Source of the DNA: a bacterium
GTDB taxonomy: Bacteria > Bacteroidota > Ignavibacteria > Kapaibacteriales > UBA7675
Direction of reading: 5' to 3'
Assembly (NCBI GenBank): GCA_030430495.1
Contig: JAUIKM010000033.1
Coordinates: 1 to 64,000, forward strand
DNA length: 64,000 nucleotides
This document shows positions 27,152 to 37,340 of the stretch, one piece after another (within the stretch, counting starts at the first letter, position 1; each line of letters begins with the position of its first letter). The notes beneath the pieces are model-generated. The model had not been told where the DNA came from, ran no database searches, and saw nothing but the letters and a program-made list of their open reading frames with translations. A program made the position numbers and the translations under genes.

Positions 27152-28384
27152 CTATTTACTCATGTTCAATACAATGTAATTTCCCGTTCTTGTGATCACG
27201 TGCGCCAGATACACTCCGTTTGCGACATGACCATTCGGGATTTCAACCCTGTGTTTTCCGTAGGCATAACGCTGTCTGAACACCAACTGACCTGACAGGT
27301 TATATACTGTCACTACATCAATGCCATCGTGTGCGTTGTCGTTTTCAAGTACCCATTCACCCGGTCCGTAGCTGAGAGCCACATTTGCCTCTCCACCAAA
27401 TGAAAGGTCATCTTCTACCTGCGTCGTTACTTCTTTCTGACTTTTCAGTATCAGGCTTGAGCCAAGCAATCCCGTGATACACGAGCAATCGCCTGCTTGG
27501 ATCGGGCGCAATACTAATTCAGCGGTCGTATCGACATTCAGCTGATTTCGCAACTCAATTTTCAAAAAGTCTGCGACGCTCAGCGACTCCTGCATCGAAA
27601 AGTCTGCTTGAAAGGTGGCACCGTTGCCATCTTCGGCCACTTCAATCTCACGCAGTTCAACTCCCTGGTTCAATGAAGAAATCGATTCGATTGCAAACAA
27701 ACCAACCGGTTCAATTTCGATTTCCAGGTCTACTGTGCTTTGCCGCGTTTCTTCACCGCGTTCAAATGACAGCATTGTCTCAGCGTGTTTGTCGATGCCT
27801 TTGTCAAAAAGAAGCTCTTCGACTGCGGGAAGGTCAAAACGCACAATGCGTTGATCCGATTCCCGAATTTCAGCCGTCAACTTTCCGAGTCCATCGATTT
27901 CGGCAATCTGATCCGTGGTCTTGACACCGTCCGCTTCGAGTTTCCCGAACGTAGCCCTGGGTATTTCCAGCAGAATCTCCTGTGGGCAATCGCCCAGAAT
28001 TCTGCCGACAAAACCAATGAGTTTTGTTCGCTCGGTAGTTCGCAGGAAGCGCGAAAGATTGAATCCAACTGCGCTTGCGACTCCCGGTGTGCTGAAGTTG
28101 CCTTCAGCTTCCCACTCAAGTCCTTCGGCCAAGGTGCCGATCGTCAGCAAACGATCAAACAAAACGTGCTCGGGATTGAAGGTGAGCGAGATGTCGAATC
28201 CGAGGAGACTGTCCGCAGCCGCTATCGGGTCGACCTCCACGAAGACCGCCAGAGTTCTTGTTTCAAGACAGACATCAATGGCGGCATCGCGAATGTAAAT
28301 CGTCGTCGCATTGGCTTCATTCTGTCGGTGGCACATGGCCACCGACAGAATGATTATCGCCAATATTTTCAAAGATCGATTCAC
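27152..28384 (-). CDS. Secreted protein with cohesin-like N-terminus and T9SS-like C-terminus
   Basis: 410 residues from GTG 28384, seven nt after the preceding gene, suggesting coupled translation. The signal peptide is LKILAIIILSVAMC. The segment LLGFDISLTFNPEHVLFDRL followed by IGFVGRILGDCP resembles a cohesin-type beta-sandwich. The C-terminus (VVTVYNLSGQLVFRQRYAYG ... NGVYLAHVI ... VLNMSK) is a divergent sorting domain lacking the usual NPxP-type start. Base and codon use are AT-richer than both neighbours: the codon-aligned antisense frame is repeatedly closed. It was either acquired separately or is weakly expressed. Function unknown. Confidence 0.75.
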   Translation of the reverse strand: MNRSLKILAIIILSVAMCHRQNEANATTIYIRDAAIDVCLETRTLAVFVEVDPIAAADSLLGFDISLTFNPEHVLFDRLLTIGTLAEGLEWEAEGNFSTPGVASAVGFNLSRFLRTTERTKLIGFVGRILGDCPQEILLEIPRATFGKLEADGVKTTDQIAEIDGLGKLTAEIRESDQRIVRFDLPAVEELLFDKGIDKHAETMLSFERGEETRQSTVDLEIEIEPVGLFAIESISSLNQGVELREIEVAEDGNGATFQADFSMQESLSVADFLKIELRNQLNVDTTAELVLRPIQAGDCSCITGLLGSSLILKSQKEVTTQVEDDLSFGGEANVALSYGPGEWVLENDNAHDGIDVVTVYNLSGQLVFRQRYAYGKHRVEIPNGHVANGVYLAHVITRTGNYIVLNMSK

Positions 28385-28391
28385 GTCAATC

Positions 28392-30395
28392 TCAGCGTGC
28401 TACCGAAACGCTGCCGCTCTGAACGCCGTTGGCGCCTTCGAGGCGGTAGACATAGCTGCCGTTGGCCAGTTGTTTGCCATCGGCATCCAGTCCGTTCCAT
28501 TCGATAACCTGAGTACCTTCGCTCATCGTCTGCGTTCCGAAATCCTTGACAACGTTGCCCAGGATGTCGAACACGCGCAGGCTGTAGTCGCCGGCGACCG
28601 TGATATCAAACGCAAATTCGACGCGCTCGGTGAACGGGTTCGGGTAGACGTTGGCCGTGGAGGCATCAACACCAACCGGAATCTCGATCGATCCTTTATT
28701 CACATCATTGACTTCGACGTTCTCGGCGCGCAGAACCGCACCGGCCGTGCGAACCGTGGCATAAGCCAGCACATCGCCCGTGTTGAACGTACCAGAAGCG
28801 GCAATCGAGATGATCGATTCGCCGTTGACCGCCATCACCTTGTTGCCGTTGGCTTCAACTGCTTCGATGCTCGTCACAACGCCGTCAAAGTTCATTTCAA
28901 CACCAACGGCACCGTTGATGTTACCCGTGAACGTCACCGGAACCAGATAGGTCTGATCCGCGATTTTGCGAACGTCGTTCAACTCAACACCGCTGACGAA
29001 AGGCTGATCAGCACCCGCTTTGCCGTAGGCAACCGTCGTGTCGAGGCGCCAGGGCAGAATGGGAACACGACCGGCCATGTAGTTGATGATCAAAGCGGCA
29101 TCATAGGAATTAGCTTCAAAGAACAACTGCGTCGGAATGAAGGAGTTGTCAGCCGGAATGTCGTCGAATTCGTTGGCCGAACGCGTCGGGACATCACGAC
29201 GATAACGCGGCGCGGGATCGTTGTTTTCATCACGCGTCGAGTAGAAGTAACGACCGTTGTGGTTGACGTCACCGTGATAGGCTTCGCGCTCCAGCAGCGA
29301 GTCAAGCGGTTTGAATTCAACAACCGAACGCATGATCGTCAGCGGATCCGTGACCGTAACGAATTCGTTTTGCGGTTTCAGGAAGTGCTGGTTGCCCGGC
29401 AGTTGCGACAGGTTGGCATCGCCATCGCCCCAACCGCGGATACCCTGGCGCGGCGTGGCAACAAAGCGAATCACGTTGTTATTGGCGCGCGAAGGCGACC
29501 AGGTCGACGTCAGGTCCGTGCGATTGCGGCTGTTTTCCGGCGTGTCGCGGTTCGGATCACGGTTGATGAAATCGGCCTCCGACTCGATGAACAGACCGTT
29601 CATGAAGCTCGTCGGCGCCTGGCCAAACGGATGCGACTCGATACCTACGGAGGAACCGGAGGTTTTCACTGCACCCGGGACCTGAGGATCGCCGACCGTG
29701 CTGTAGTGGAATTCGATATCGCCCTGCTCGAATTGTTTCGGTTGACCAACCGGAGCGGATTCGAACAATTTCAGCTGGAACGTGCCAACCGAGGAACGTT
29801 TGACGGAAGCGTCCGGCGAAAGCGGGTCTTCCGGATTGTTGGCATCGAAGAAGTAGTTGATGTTCAGATCGCGCCATTCAACAACAAACGTGTTCACGCC
29901 GTTTGCGCTGACCTGATTCATCACTGCGATTTCGGACTCAAGAAACAACTGATTGTTCTGGTCGCGCTGGTTGTCGCCGCGATAGTAGTGCTCACCCCAG
30001 AACGGAGCGATTACCGTATTCGGCTCAGCGTTGTTGAACAGACGCGTCGGAATGTTCGAAGCCAGCAGCGGCGGTTGATTGCCGAAGAGCACAAAACCGT
30101 TGACGTTAATCTGAATGCGCGTGTAGCGCTGACCTTCGTATTCAAATGTGAAGCCGAGGTCGACGCCGAAGCGGCCATTCCTGTAGTAGTAGCCGTTGTC
30201 CGGGTCTGCCAGACGGGTTGCAGGATCTACGAAATCCTCCACTGCCAGCGGAGTGCGAGAAAGAGGAAGGGACGTGTACTGCTCGTTCCCCATCTCGCTC
30301 GTAAAGTAGCGAAAAATCTGCGCCTGCATGGGGACTGCTGTAGCTGCGAATAGCAGCAACGCTACACCCCCCAGAAGCGAGTTACGAACCTTCAT
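28392..30395 (-). CDS. T9SS-secreted protein with dockerin/cohesin-like segments
   Basis: 667 residues from ATG 30395 with AGGAG upstream. The signal peptide is SLLGGVALLLFAATAVPMQA. The N-terminal half (VDLGFTFEYEGQRYTRIQIN ... FWGEHYYRGDNQ) is a nidogen-like beta-rich domain. A GDVNHNGRY ... YDAALIINYMAGRV segment resembles a dockerin with a long insertion. GAVGVEMNFDGVVTSIEAVE resembles a cohesin-like strand set. The C-terminus is a type A domain: VYPNPFTERVEFAFDI, YSLRVFDILGNVVKDFG, ANGSYVYRLEG. Domain names are from memory. Like its larger neighbours it avoids TTA/CTA/TCA codons. Confidence 0.82.
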   Translation of the reverse strand: MKVRNSLLGGVALLLFAATAVPMQAQIFRYFTSEMGNEQYTSLPLSRTPLAVEDFVDPATRLADPDNGYYYRNGRFGVDLGFTFEYEGQRYTRIQINVNGFVLFGNQPPLLASNIPTRLFNNAEPNTVIAPFWGEHYYRGDNQRDQNNQLFLESEIAVMNQVSANGVNTFVVEWRDLNINYFFDANNPEDPLSPDASVKRSSVGTFQLKLFESAPVGQPKQFEQGDIEFHYSTVGDPQVPGAVKTSGSSVGIESHPFGQAPTSFMNGLFIESEADFINRDPNRDTPENSRNRTDLTSTWSPSRANNNVIRFVATPRQGIRGWGDGDANLSQLPGNQHFLKPQNEFVTVTDPLTIMRSVVEFKPLDSLLEREAYHGDVNHNGRYFYSTRDENNDPAPRYRRDVPTRSANEFDDIPADNSFIPTQLFFEANSYDAALIINYMAGRVPILPWRLDTTVAYGKAGADQPFVSGVELNDVRKIADQTYLVPVTFTGNINGAVGVEMNFDGVVTSIEAVEANGNKVMAVNGESIISIAASGTFNTGDVLAYATVRTAGAVLRAENVEVNDVNKGSIEIPVGVDASTANVYPNPFTERVEFAFDITVAGDYSLRVFDILGNVVKDFGTQTMSEGTQVIEWNGLDADGKQLANGSYVYRLEGANGVQSGSVSVAR

Positions 30396-30513
30396 AAAGT
30401 CTCCTGATTCTATTGTATTTACACCTTTGTTCATGATTATTCAGGTAGCGGATAGCCGTTTCACAGTATCCCGCCGCCGGTGAGTTCCGGCGGCGGATTC
30501 CTGCAAAATTCAA

Positions 30514-33500
30514 TTAGCGTACGAGAATCATCTGGCGCGTTACGGATTGCGTTCCAACAGTCATACGGTAGACGTATACACCGTTGGAGACTTCGCGTCC
30601 CGCTTCGTTGCGACCATCCCATGCGACGCTATACTGTCCAGGAGTATAGAAGCCGTTAGCCAGGGTGGCCACTTTGTTACCGATAGCGTCAAAGACCTCG
30701 AGCATAACCGGACCGGCTTCCGCAACACGGAATGCAACAGAGGTATTGCCGTTGAACGGGTTCGGCGTGTTTTGTGCCAGGATGGACTCGCCCTCTTGGT
30801 TCGGGTCTTCCCAGACAGAGACGACAGCCGTCTCTTCTTTCACGATCTCGAAACCGCTCACGTTGCTGGTCAGGATGCGCAGGCAGACAGAGTCGCCCTC
30901 GACCGTCAGAATGACGTCGTTTTCAAGGCGATTATAGGGGACAGGCTCGCGCATGTTAATCAGGAAGCGGTTGCCTTTTGTATCACCATCGCGGATGAAC
31001 CAATCCATGCCGTCGCCGGCAGTTGCTTCCGGATCGTCGAAGACCGTACGATCCCAGCAGATTTCAATCGGATAGTTCAGACCGTTGTCCGTTCCGCCCG
31101 ACTGGAAGACGCTTGTCAGCGGCTTGTTGGACGAACGCGGAACGATGTTGCGGAGCGTACCTTCACGCAGCGGGATATCCCAGCGAGCGTCAAAGACGGT
31201 CGGCGGAACCGGAACCGGCGGAATCTCATATTCGCAGTAGTTCGAATCGAGTTTGCCAATGCCGCCGGCATCTTCATCTTTACCGGTCGTAGCATCGGCA
31301 GCCGTACCCCATTGCAGGAGTTCTTCGGCGCCAAGGCTGTTCGTAATCCGGATTTCACTGATGAAGTTCGTAGCGTCGGAAACCGCAATGCGGAATACCA
31401 GCAGTGCTACTTCGCCATCGTCATCAACCGCGCGAATGCGAACCGTGACGGAACCGTCGCTGTTGCGATCTTCTGCCGCCGGAGGCGTACCGCTGACCGT
31501 AAATTCGGATTCACCACCAGTGATCGGACCGCTGACAACCTGAGGAGCAACCGTCCAACCGGCCGGCTCGTCAACCGAAAGCGTGATGCGCTCGGCAGCC
31601 GAATTCGGGATGGCGCGTTCCAGGTCGATGTCGCGAACCGTGAAGGTTTCTTCGAATGTACCATCGAAGTCTACACACTCAACCGGCGGTGCTTGCAGCA
31701 GTTCCGGCCCGTGGTTGACTTCGTTGATTTCAAGCGTCAGCTGACGGATGTGCGTCAAACCGCACTCGTCGCGTACCAGAACGGTAACCGTTTCAGCATC
31801 GCCGCCCAGACGCGGTGCGTCTTTGACGCGCGGCGTACCGTAGAGACGACCGCTGATCGGATCGATCAACAGCCATTCCGGCGTTGCGGCGGCACTGACG
31901 ATATCATTCCAATCGCCTGCTTCCGGGTAGCACTCGTCACGCAGGATCGTACGACCTTGATCGGCAGCATAGAGAAGTTCGAAGGTCAGCGTCTGGCCGA
32001 AGTTCGGATCCAGAGCTTTGATAGCGCGCGTCGAGTCGAGCAACGCTTCGTTGTAATCTTCGTCTTCCGTTGCCGGGTCGAGCGATTCCGTCGTGATGAG
32101 CGGTTGATAGTTGATCAGCACCGGGTACGTACGCGTGTTCGTACCACCGTGACCGTCGCTCACAATAACCGTGAAGCTCGTGTCAGTGATCAGCGCCTGG
32201 TTGACCTGGTCCGGAGGAGTCAGCATGGGAAGAGCTTCCGTGTAGGGAATCTCAACGCGGATGAATCCACGATCCGTAAAGGCCAGACCGCCGTCAAGGT
32301 TGTTGTTGTCATCAACCAGGTAGTCGGCGCCAAGCCACTGCGGGCGGTTCTGATACTGGTTGTCGCGAGCGGTATCTTCCGGGTTCGGACGGATGTCAAC
32401 GATTTCATAACCGTATTTGGTACGACCGTAGCGGAAATCCCAGCCCGTCGACTCAGCGTCGCGGTCTTCGCGTTCGTCATCAGTGTTGATGTCGACCTGG
32501 AAGCGCAGGAACTGCGAGGCGTCGCGGAGAACGCTGGCGACCAGCGTGTCGCCGTCGCTTTTCTGGCAGGCGAAGTCTTCTTCTTCAAACACCGGAATGC
32601 TGTCCGTCACGATAATGCGGAAACGGTATTCCGCCGTAGCGTTGAAGCCGAGGTTCGTCGAATCCTGCTGCAGGTATTTCGCTTGATCCGTCATGTAATC
32701 GCACGCACTGAAGTACGGGCGATACAGATAGATGTATTTGGCGATTTCTTCTTCGCTGACGCCGATGGAGCGCAGCGAGTCGATCGTGCGATAGTACGGA
32801 GCCCAGTTGCGGGCGCGTACCGTCACAACTTCACCGCCGGGCACGATGTACGGGTTCGTCGGGCGACCAATCAGGTGGACCCAACCCGTAGCGCCGTGCA
32901 GCGTCGGGGAATCATCCGTGCTGTTCGGATAGATCGTTTTGGACGTCAACCAGCGAGACAGACCGCTGTTGGAAGCAACTTCCCACTCATATTCCATTTG
33001 CGTGAAGTTGTCGCCATCGAAGAGCGAACGCGGATCGATGTTGCGGTTGATATCCGTAGCGGTAATCGCGAAGATAGAGTCGCGACCCGGGTGGTTGTCG
33101 GAGTCAGCTTGCGGGTATTCAAGGTCTTCCGTCAGGAAGATTACGTCGATACCGTCGGCCGGCTCATAACCTTCGATCTGGTTTTCTTCGGTCTGGGTTT
33201 TGAAACCAGTCAGGACCGGCGGCATCGTCGAAGCGCTGATACCGAATTTCAGACCTTGAGCAATGGCTTCGTTCACACCGTCTTTCCACAGAACCGTACG
33301 CGAGATAACGCGAACTGTATCACCTACGCGCACAGGCAGCGCCGTAAAGCGCTCACCACCGTAGTGCGAGAGTTCAACGTTCGGATCCAGAGCCGGACGG
33401 TTCGAGTAACCAAAACCTGCGCCGCCGGAACGACCAGGCGTCGCTTCGTAGCGACGGCCTTTCAGAGCCGCCTGATCTTCGTTCTTCGCAGCGTCGTATT

Positions 33501-36500
33501 GCGAGGCGAAGTTTTCGCGCTGGAATTTGGCGCTGACGTTTTGCAGCAGCGAGGAACCGCCGCCGAAGTTCGAGAGACCTTCAGCAGTACGGCGATCCAG
33601 CACGTTGAAGTAACGGTTCGAAGAGTCGGGCACGAGTTCGACACGACCGCGGAATACTTCGCTCGTCGGATCGATCTGTTGCAGGCTGGCGCGGATATAG
33701 TCGCCGGTGTTTTCGTTGATTACGAAGTACACCGTCTCATGGATAGCGCGGTTGTCGTTGTTGCTGCGGTTTACATCGCCATCGTAGTTGGTGTGCGCCT
33801 CAAGGAAGAGAGGATAACCAATGGCGTGTGCACCGTGCATCTCCGTTTGCAGTTGCGCGACTTTGTCGTCGGTTTCTGCAACAAAAGGATCGCGCGTCCA
33901 GCGTTTGATGACTTTGCCGAAGGACGGCATGTCAACGTTCTCAAACTGGCGCAGACGCGGCGGAATACCAACAGCGAAGTCCTCGATACGCGCCATGCGG
34001 CGGTTGCTGTAGTCGAGCGATTTGGCGTCGGTACCTTTGTCGAAGATGTCGTACACGTGGCCCTGGAAGAGCTGAACTTCCGGAATGCTGACGTCGAAAT
34101 CGTCGGAAACCGGAATCGGCGTGTACGCATAATTCGCATTGCGCTCAAACGGACCCTGATGTTTCAGGTTCGAAGAGCCGCGAACGAATGTAAGTTGATT
34201 CGTTTCGGTTTTGCTGAAGAAGAAGGTCGATTGCAGCGTATTCGTACGTTCGATCACCGTCGTAACGTTCGCTTCGCTGTGTCCCCAGTAGTTACCCTGC
34301 ATGTTGGAGATACGGCCTGCACCGATCAGACCACGGGCCAGCGAGCCCTTGGTGTTCGGAGCGTCCGGCAAGCGGATGAGGAATCGAGCTTCATTGCTGT
34401 AAATCGCGTTCGCGCCCGTGTGGTAATCCACGTAAGGAAGCGGACCGACAATCTCACCATAGAGTACAGCACCGGCCAGATCGCTGGAAGCGGGGTTGAT
34501 GCCGCCGACCATCGGGCCGAAGATTGCGTTCTGATCGCGACCGATGTCCGACGTTGCAACGTTGCCGGTCACCAGACAGCGCGTCAGTGCAACAGACAGG
34601 TTGTAGTTGTCGGAGTAAACAGCGCCGCCCGAGAAGGCTTCGTTGTCCTGTACGCGGACGCGGTTCATGTTCACGCGGTCCGGGCGGCTCAGACGGTTAA
34701 TGTCTGATTCGTCCAGAATGTACAGTGCACCACCAAGACCGGTACCGTTCTCGAGCAGGTCGAGGCCGGCGCGCAGGCCCGGGTGAATGCGGTCGGTGAT
34801 GTTATCACCTTCCTGCGTAGAACCGCTACCCATGTTGTCCATGTCGGGGATCGCACGGTTTCCGAGGAAACGCGTCAGCGAGCGTACATCCGGCGAAATG
34901 TCGGTATTGTACGTGTAGGGATCCTGGCTGCCGCCCTGCGGATTCTCAACGACATCGCCGTCGATCAGGACGTCGAAGTCGGTGATGAAGCTGCGGTTGT
35001 TGACACGACCAACGTTAACCAGTGCAACAGCACCGCCGTTACCGTACCAAACGCGGTTGTTCAGGAATTCCGTCGCGCGAACTTCATACAGGTCGCCGTA
35101 CTGGGCGTAGATGGCGCCACCACCCTGAACATTGCCGTCCAGTGTGCTGTCCGTCGACACCGTGTTGGCCCAGAAGTGCGAGCGAATCACGTGCGAGCGA
35201 CGTTCGATCGGCGAGAAGCCGGAACGATCGTCGATGTCGACCATGACACCGCCACCGGCGTAGCCGGCCCAGTTGTCGCGGAATTCAATGCGGAAGTTGC
35301 CGCCGTAGTTGGAAGCGGTACCGATCGTACCACCGGCGCCGTTGATCCAGGTCGATTTTTTCGTGTAAACAGCGCCGCCCTGAATGGCCGCCTGGTTTTC
35401 ACGAAACTTGATGTTGAAACCGTAGTCGCGCGTTGCCAGCGAAAAGTCGGAACCACCAATGATCGGCGAAGCGACGCGCACTGCGCCGGTTTGCTCCTGG
35501 TAGATACCGCCGCCGCTACCGGCCATGTTGCGCTCGAAGTAAGTCAGAGCGTTGTCGGCCTGTTGACGGCCACCACGCACGTTCACCCAGTTTGCACCGG
35601 AGGACGCGTAGATTGCGCCACCGAGCGATTGGTTTTTCAGATCGTCGTTGAAACCGAGGTTCGTCGTATTGTCGGCAAAGCGACCGCCGACGATCAGCGA
35701 CGTAGCCGAACCGACGAACAGAGCACCGCCGCGAGCACCAAAGGTGTTGCCCGATGCCGGCTGCAGGTTCGTTGCAGTGTTGCCTTCGAACAGGATGTAA
35801 TCGGTTTCAGGCGAGCACTCGTGATTCACGCCGAGGCTGAGAATCATCTGGTTACGGCCCGCGATGTACATAGCGCCGCCGAATGCACCGTTTTTGAACG
35901 AACGGCTATCAATGGTAGCAGGTGCATCCAGAACGTCATCCGTTCCGATGGGCACATTGTTGTCGTCAAATTGTACGGCGTGATCGGAAACCAGCAGTTC
36001 GTTGTTGCGGAACGTCAGCTGACGCACGCGGCAAAGGAAGATGGCCAGACGACCATCGTCAACGAGTTGGCGCTCCATGTCCGTCAGCGGCTCCGCCGTC
36101 GGGTTGCGCAGTTCGTCGATTGCTTTGATGTTTTGCTGGATTTCCTGACCGTTCATGTGGTCGGTAATTGCCGGATTGGTACCTGCGGGATAGTTGGACA
36201 GTCCAGATACAATCGGAGCTGAGTTCGGATAAACACCGGGTGTTCCGTTGGGACCGAAGTTGTCTTCCGGAGCCTGCAGGAACTGTACAGCGCCGCCGCG
36301 ATAGCGAGCCATGTTGTCTTCGAACTTACAGGAGACCAGCCAGGTGCGGACCGAGAAAGTCGTCAGAGCACCGCCGGATCCGTTCGTAAGTTCGGCCATG
36401 CGAGCGCTCAGACCATCGTAAGGACCGGAAGGCTGACCTTGCGGAGCGTCGTAGTAAGGCTCGTTCGTCACAAAGCGGTCTACCGTCGTATCCTTGCGGA

Positions 36501-37215
36501 AATTCTGGAAGTCCACATCGCGGAAGTACGCGGCGCGAGCGCCGGGCAGAACTACAATGTGACCCCATTCACGCGAGAAGGAGTTGACCGGGTTACCGCG
36601 CATCGTGATGCGAGCGGGAACAACGTCGATATCACGACTTTCAAGACGCGACCAGGGACGCTGGTTGATGTTCGGGTCGATGTTGGCGTTTTCCAGACGA
36701 GCGAGCTTGTAGAGCATCGCGCCGCCGGGCGTCAGGTTTTGCAGACGCGAATCCGAGTTCGACAGGTCGACGCGGAAAAGAGCATTTGCTTTGTTAAAGT
36801 TGACCGTCGGCTCTGCAATGTTCGGCGACGTGTAAACGCCGGGCGCTGCAAAGTAGTCGAGGTCGGCATAGCCGGAGTAAAACGTCGGGGGATTACCCGG
36901 GATTTTGACTGTCGTCAGAGGATCAAAAGGATCATTGTAACGAGCGAAAACCCGACCGTCGGCAATCAGACGACCGCCGGCAGCCACGATAAGACGACCG
37001 TTGGGTTTGAATTCGAGAACTGCACCCGGTTCGACGAGTACCGTTCCAAAGATCCGTAACCGACCGTCAATCGTGTAGAGATGATCCTTATCAAGGATAC
37101 GGACATCTCCCGGCTGAATATCGCCGGTCAGGAGTACAGGGGTCTGCGCATGTAAGGTTGTTGAAAGCCCCGCAAGCGCTAGGAAAAGGATTACTGCACG
37201 AAACCAACGTTGCAT
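30514..37215 (-). CDS. Giant Pmp-like adhesin/surface protein with T9SS domain
   Basis: 2,233 residues from ATG 37215 (GGAGGG upstream). The signal peptide is VILFLALAGLSTTLHAQ. The first half is a parallel beta-helix with at least eleven GGA/GGG-x-Y type repeats (RGGALFV, LGGAIYA, SGGGIYQ, QGGAVYT, LGGALYI, SGGAVYS), as in chlamydial polymorphic outer-membrane proteins. The second half has Ig/cadherin-like modules (PEWLLIDPISGRLYGTPRVK; VRDECGLTHIRQLTLEINEV). The end is a type A sorting domain (LAQNTPNPFNGNTSVAFRVA ... VSNGVYVYRMTVG). An adhesive or surface-layer role is likely but unproven. TTA, CTA and TCA codons are absent from 30547 to 34707. Confidence 0.9.
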   Translation of the reverse strand: MQRWFRAVILFLALAGLSTTLHAQTPVLLTGDIQPGDVRILDKDHLYTIDGRLRIFGTVLVEPGAVLEFKPNGRLIVAAGGRLIADGRVFARYNDPFDPLTTVKIPGNPPTFYSGYADLDYFAAPGVYTSPNIAEPTVNFNKANALFRVDLSNSDSRLQNLTPGGAMLYKLARLENANIDPNINQRPWSRLESRDIDVVPARITMRGNPVNSFSREWGHIVVLPGARAAYFRDVDFQNFRKDTTVDRFVTNEPYYDAPQGQPSGPYDGLSARMAELTNGSGGALTTFSVRTWLVSCKFEDNMARYRGGAVQFLQAPEDNFGPNGTPGVYPNSAPIVSGLSNYPAGTNPAITDHMNGQEIQQNIKAIDELRNPTAEPLTDMERQLVDDGRLAIFLCRVRQLTFRNNELLVSDHAVQFDDNNVPIGTDDVLDAPATIDSRSFKNGAFGGAMYIAGRNQMILSLGVNHECSPETDYILFEGNTATNLQPASGNTFGARGGALFVGSATSLIVGGRFADNTTNLGFNDDLKNQSLGGAIYASSGANWVNVRGGRQQADNALTYFERNMAGSGGGIYQEQTGAVRVASPIIGGSDFSLATRDYGFNIKFRENQAAIQGGAVYTKKSTWINGAGGTIGTASNYGGNFRIEFRDNWAGYAGGGVMVDIDDRSGFSPIERRSHVIRSHFWANTVSTDSTLDGNVQGGGAIYAQYGDLYEVRATEFLNNRVWYGNGGAVALVNVGRVNNRSFITDFDVLIDGDVVENPQGGSQDPYTYNTDISPDVRSLTRFLGNRAIPDMDNMGSGSTQEGDNITDRIHPGLRAGLDLLENGTGLGGALYILDESDINRLSRPDRVNMNRVRVQDNEAFSGGAVYSDNYNLSVALTRCLVTGNVATSDIGRDQNAIFGPMVGGINPASSDLAGAVLYGEIVGPLPYVDYHTGANAIYSNEARFLIRLPDAPNTKGSLARGLIGAGRISNMQGNYWGHSEANVTTVIERTNTLQSTFFFSKTETNQLTFVRGSSNLKHQGPFERNANYAYTPIPVSDDFDVSIPEVQLFQGHVYDIFDKGTDAKSLDYSNRRMARIEDFAVGIPPRLRQFENVDMPSFGKVIKRWTRDPFVAETDDKVAQLQTEMHGAHAIGYPLFLEAHTNYDGDVNRSNNDNRAIHETVYFVINENTGDYIRASLQQIDPTSEVFRGRVELVPDSSNRYFNVLDRRTAEGLSNFGGGSSLLQNVSAKFQRENFASQYDAAKNEDQAALKGRRYEATPGRSGGAGFGYSNRPALDPNVELSHYGGERFTALPVRVGDTVRVISRTVLWKDGVNEAIAQGLKFGISASTMPPVLTGFKTQTEENQIEGYEPADGIDVIFLTEDLEYPQADSDNHPGRDSIFAITATDINRNIDPRSLFDGDNFTQMEYEWEVASNSGLSRWLTSKTIYPNSTDDSPTLHGATGWVHLIGRPTNPYIVPGGEVVTVRARNWAPYYRTIDSLRSIGVSEEEIAKYIYLYRPYFSACDYMTDQAKYLQQDSTNLGFNATAEYRFRIIVTDSIPVFEEEDFACQKSDGDTLVASVLRDASQFLRFQVDINTDDEREDRDAESTGWDFRYGRTKYGYEIVDIRPNPEDTARDNQYQNRPQWLGADYLVDDNNNLDGGLAFTDRGFIRVEIPYTEALPMLTPPDQVNQALITDTSFTVIVSDGHGGTNTRTYPVLINYQPLITTESLDPATEDEDYNEALLDSTRAIKALDPNFGQTLTFELLYAADQGRTILRDECYPEAGDWNDIVSAAATPEWLLIDPISGRLYGTPRVKDAPRLGGDAETVTVLVRDECGLTHIRQLTLEINEVNHGPELLQAPPVECVDFDGTFEETFTVRDIDLERAIPNSAAERITLSVDEPAGWTVAPQVVSGPITGGESEFTVSGTPPAAEDRNSDGSVTVRIRAVDDDGEVALLVFRIAVSDATNFISEIRITNSLGAEELLQWGTAADATTGKDEDAGGIGKLDSNYCEYEIPPVPVPPTVFDARWDIPLREGTLRNIVPRSSNKPLTSVFQSGGTDNGLNYPIEICWDRTVFDDPEATAGDGMDWFIRDGDTKGNRFLINMREPVPYNRLENDVILTVEGDSVCLRILTSNVSGFEIVKEETAVVSVWEDPNQEGESILAQNTPNPFNGNTSVAFRVAEAGPVMLEVFDAIGNKVATLANGFYTPGQYSVAWDGRNEAGREVSNGVYVYRMTVGTQSVTRQMILVR

Positions 37216-37340
37216 ATACCCTCCGCAGGTTTGAAAATTACTGATTCGAACTGTATGAATTTTTTCATGATTTTCAGGTTTGAGCTGTCGAAGGCGCGCA
37301 TTTCCGTAGAAAGTGCGCGCCATTGATTGTCCGTTAAGCA

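Noticed and set aside
30547-34707. 1,386-codon plus-strand open frame
   Set aside because: It is codon-aligned antisense to the giant T9SS gene, shows no family-like sequence and results from avoidance of TTA, CTA and TCA in the real gene. The long plus-strand frames at 24163-26916 and 50278-53007 have the same explanation.
35500-36400. Possible tandem DNA repeat or CRISPR-like array in the giant gene
   Set aside because: The periodicity exists only at protein level (GGA-x-Y motifs at irregular spacing); the DNA copies are not identical. No CRISPR array is seen anywhere in the window.
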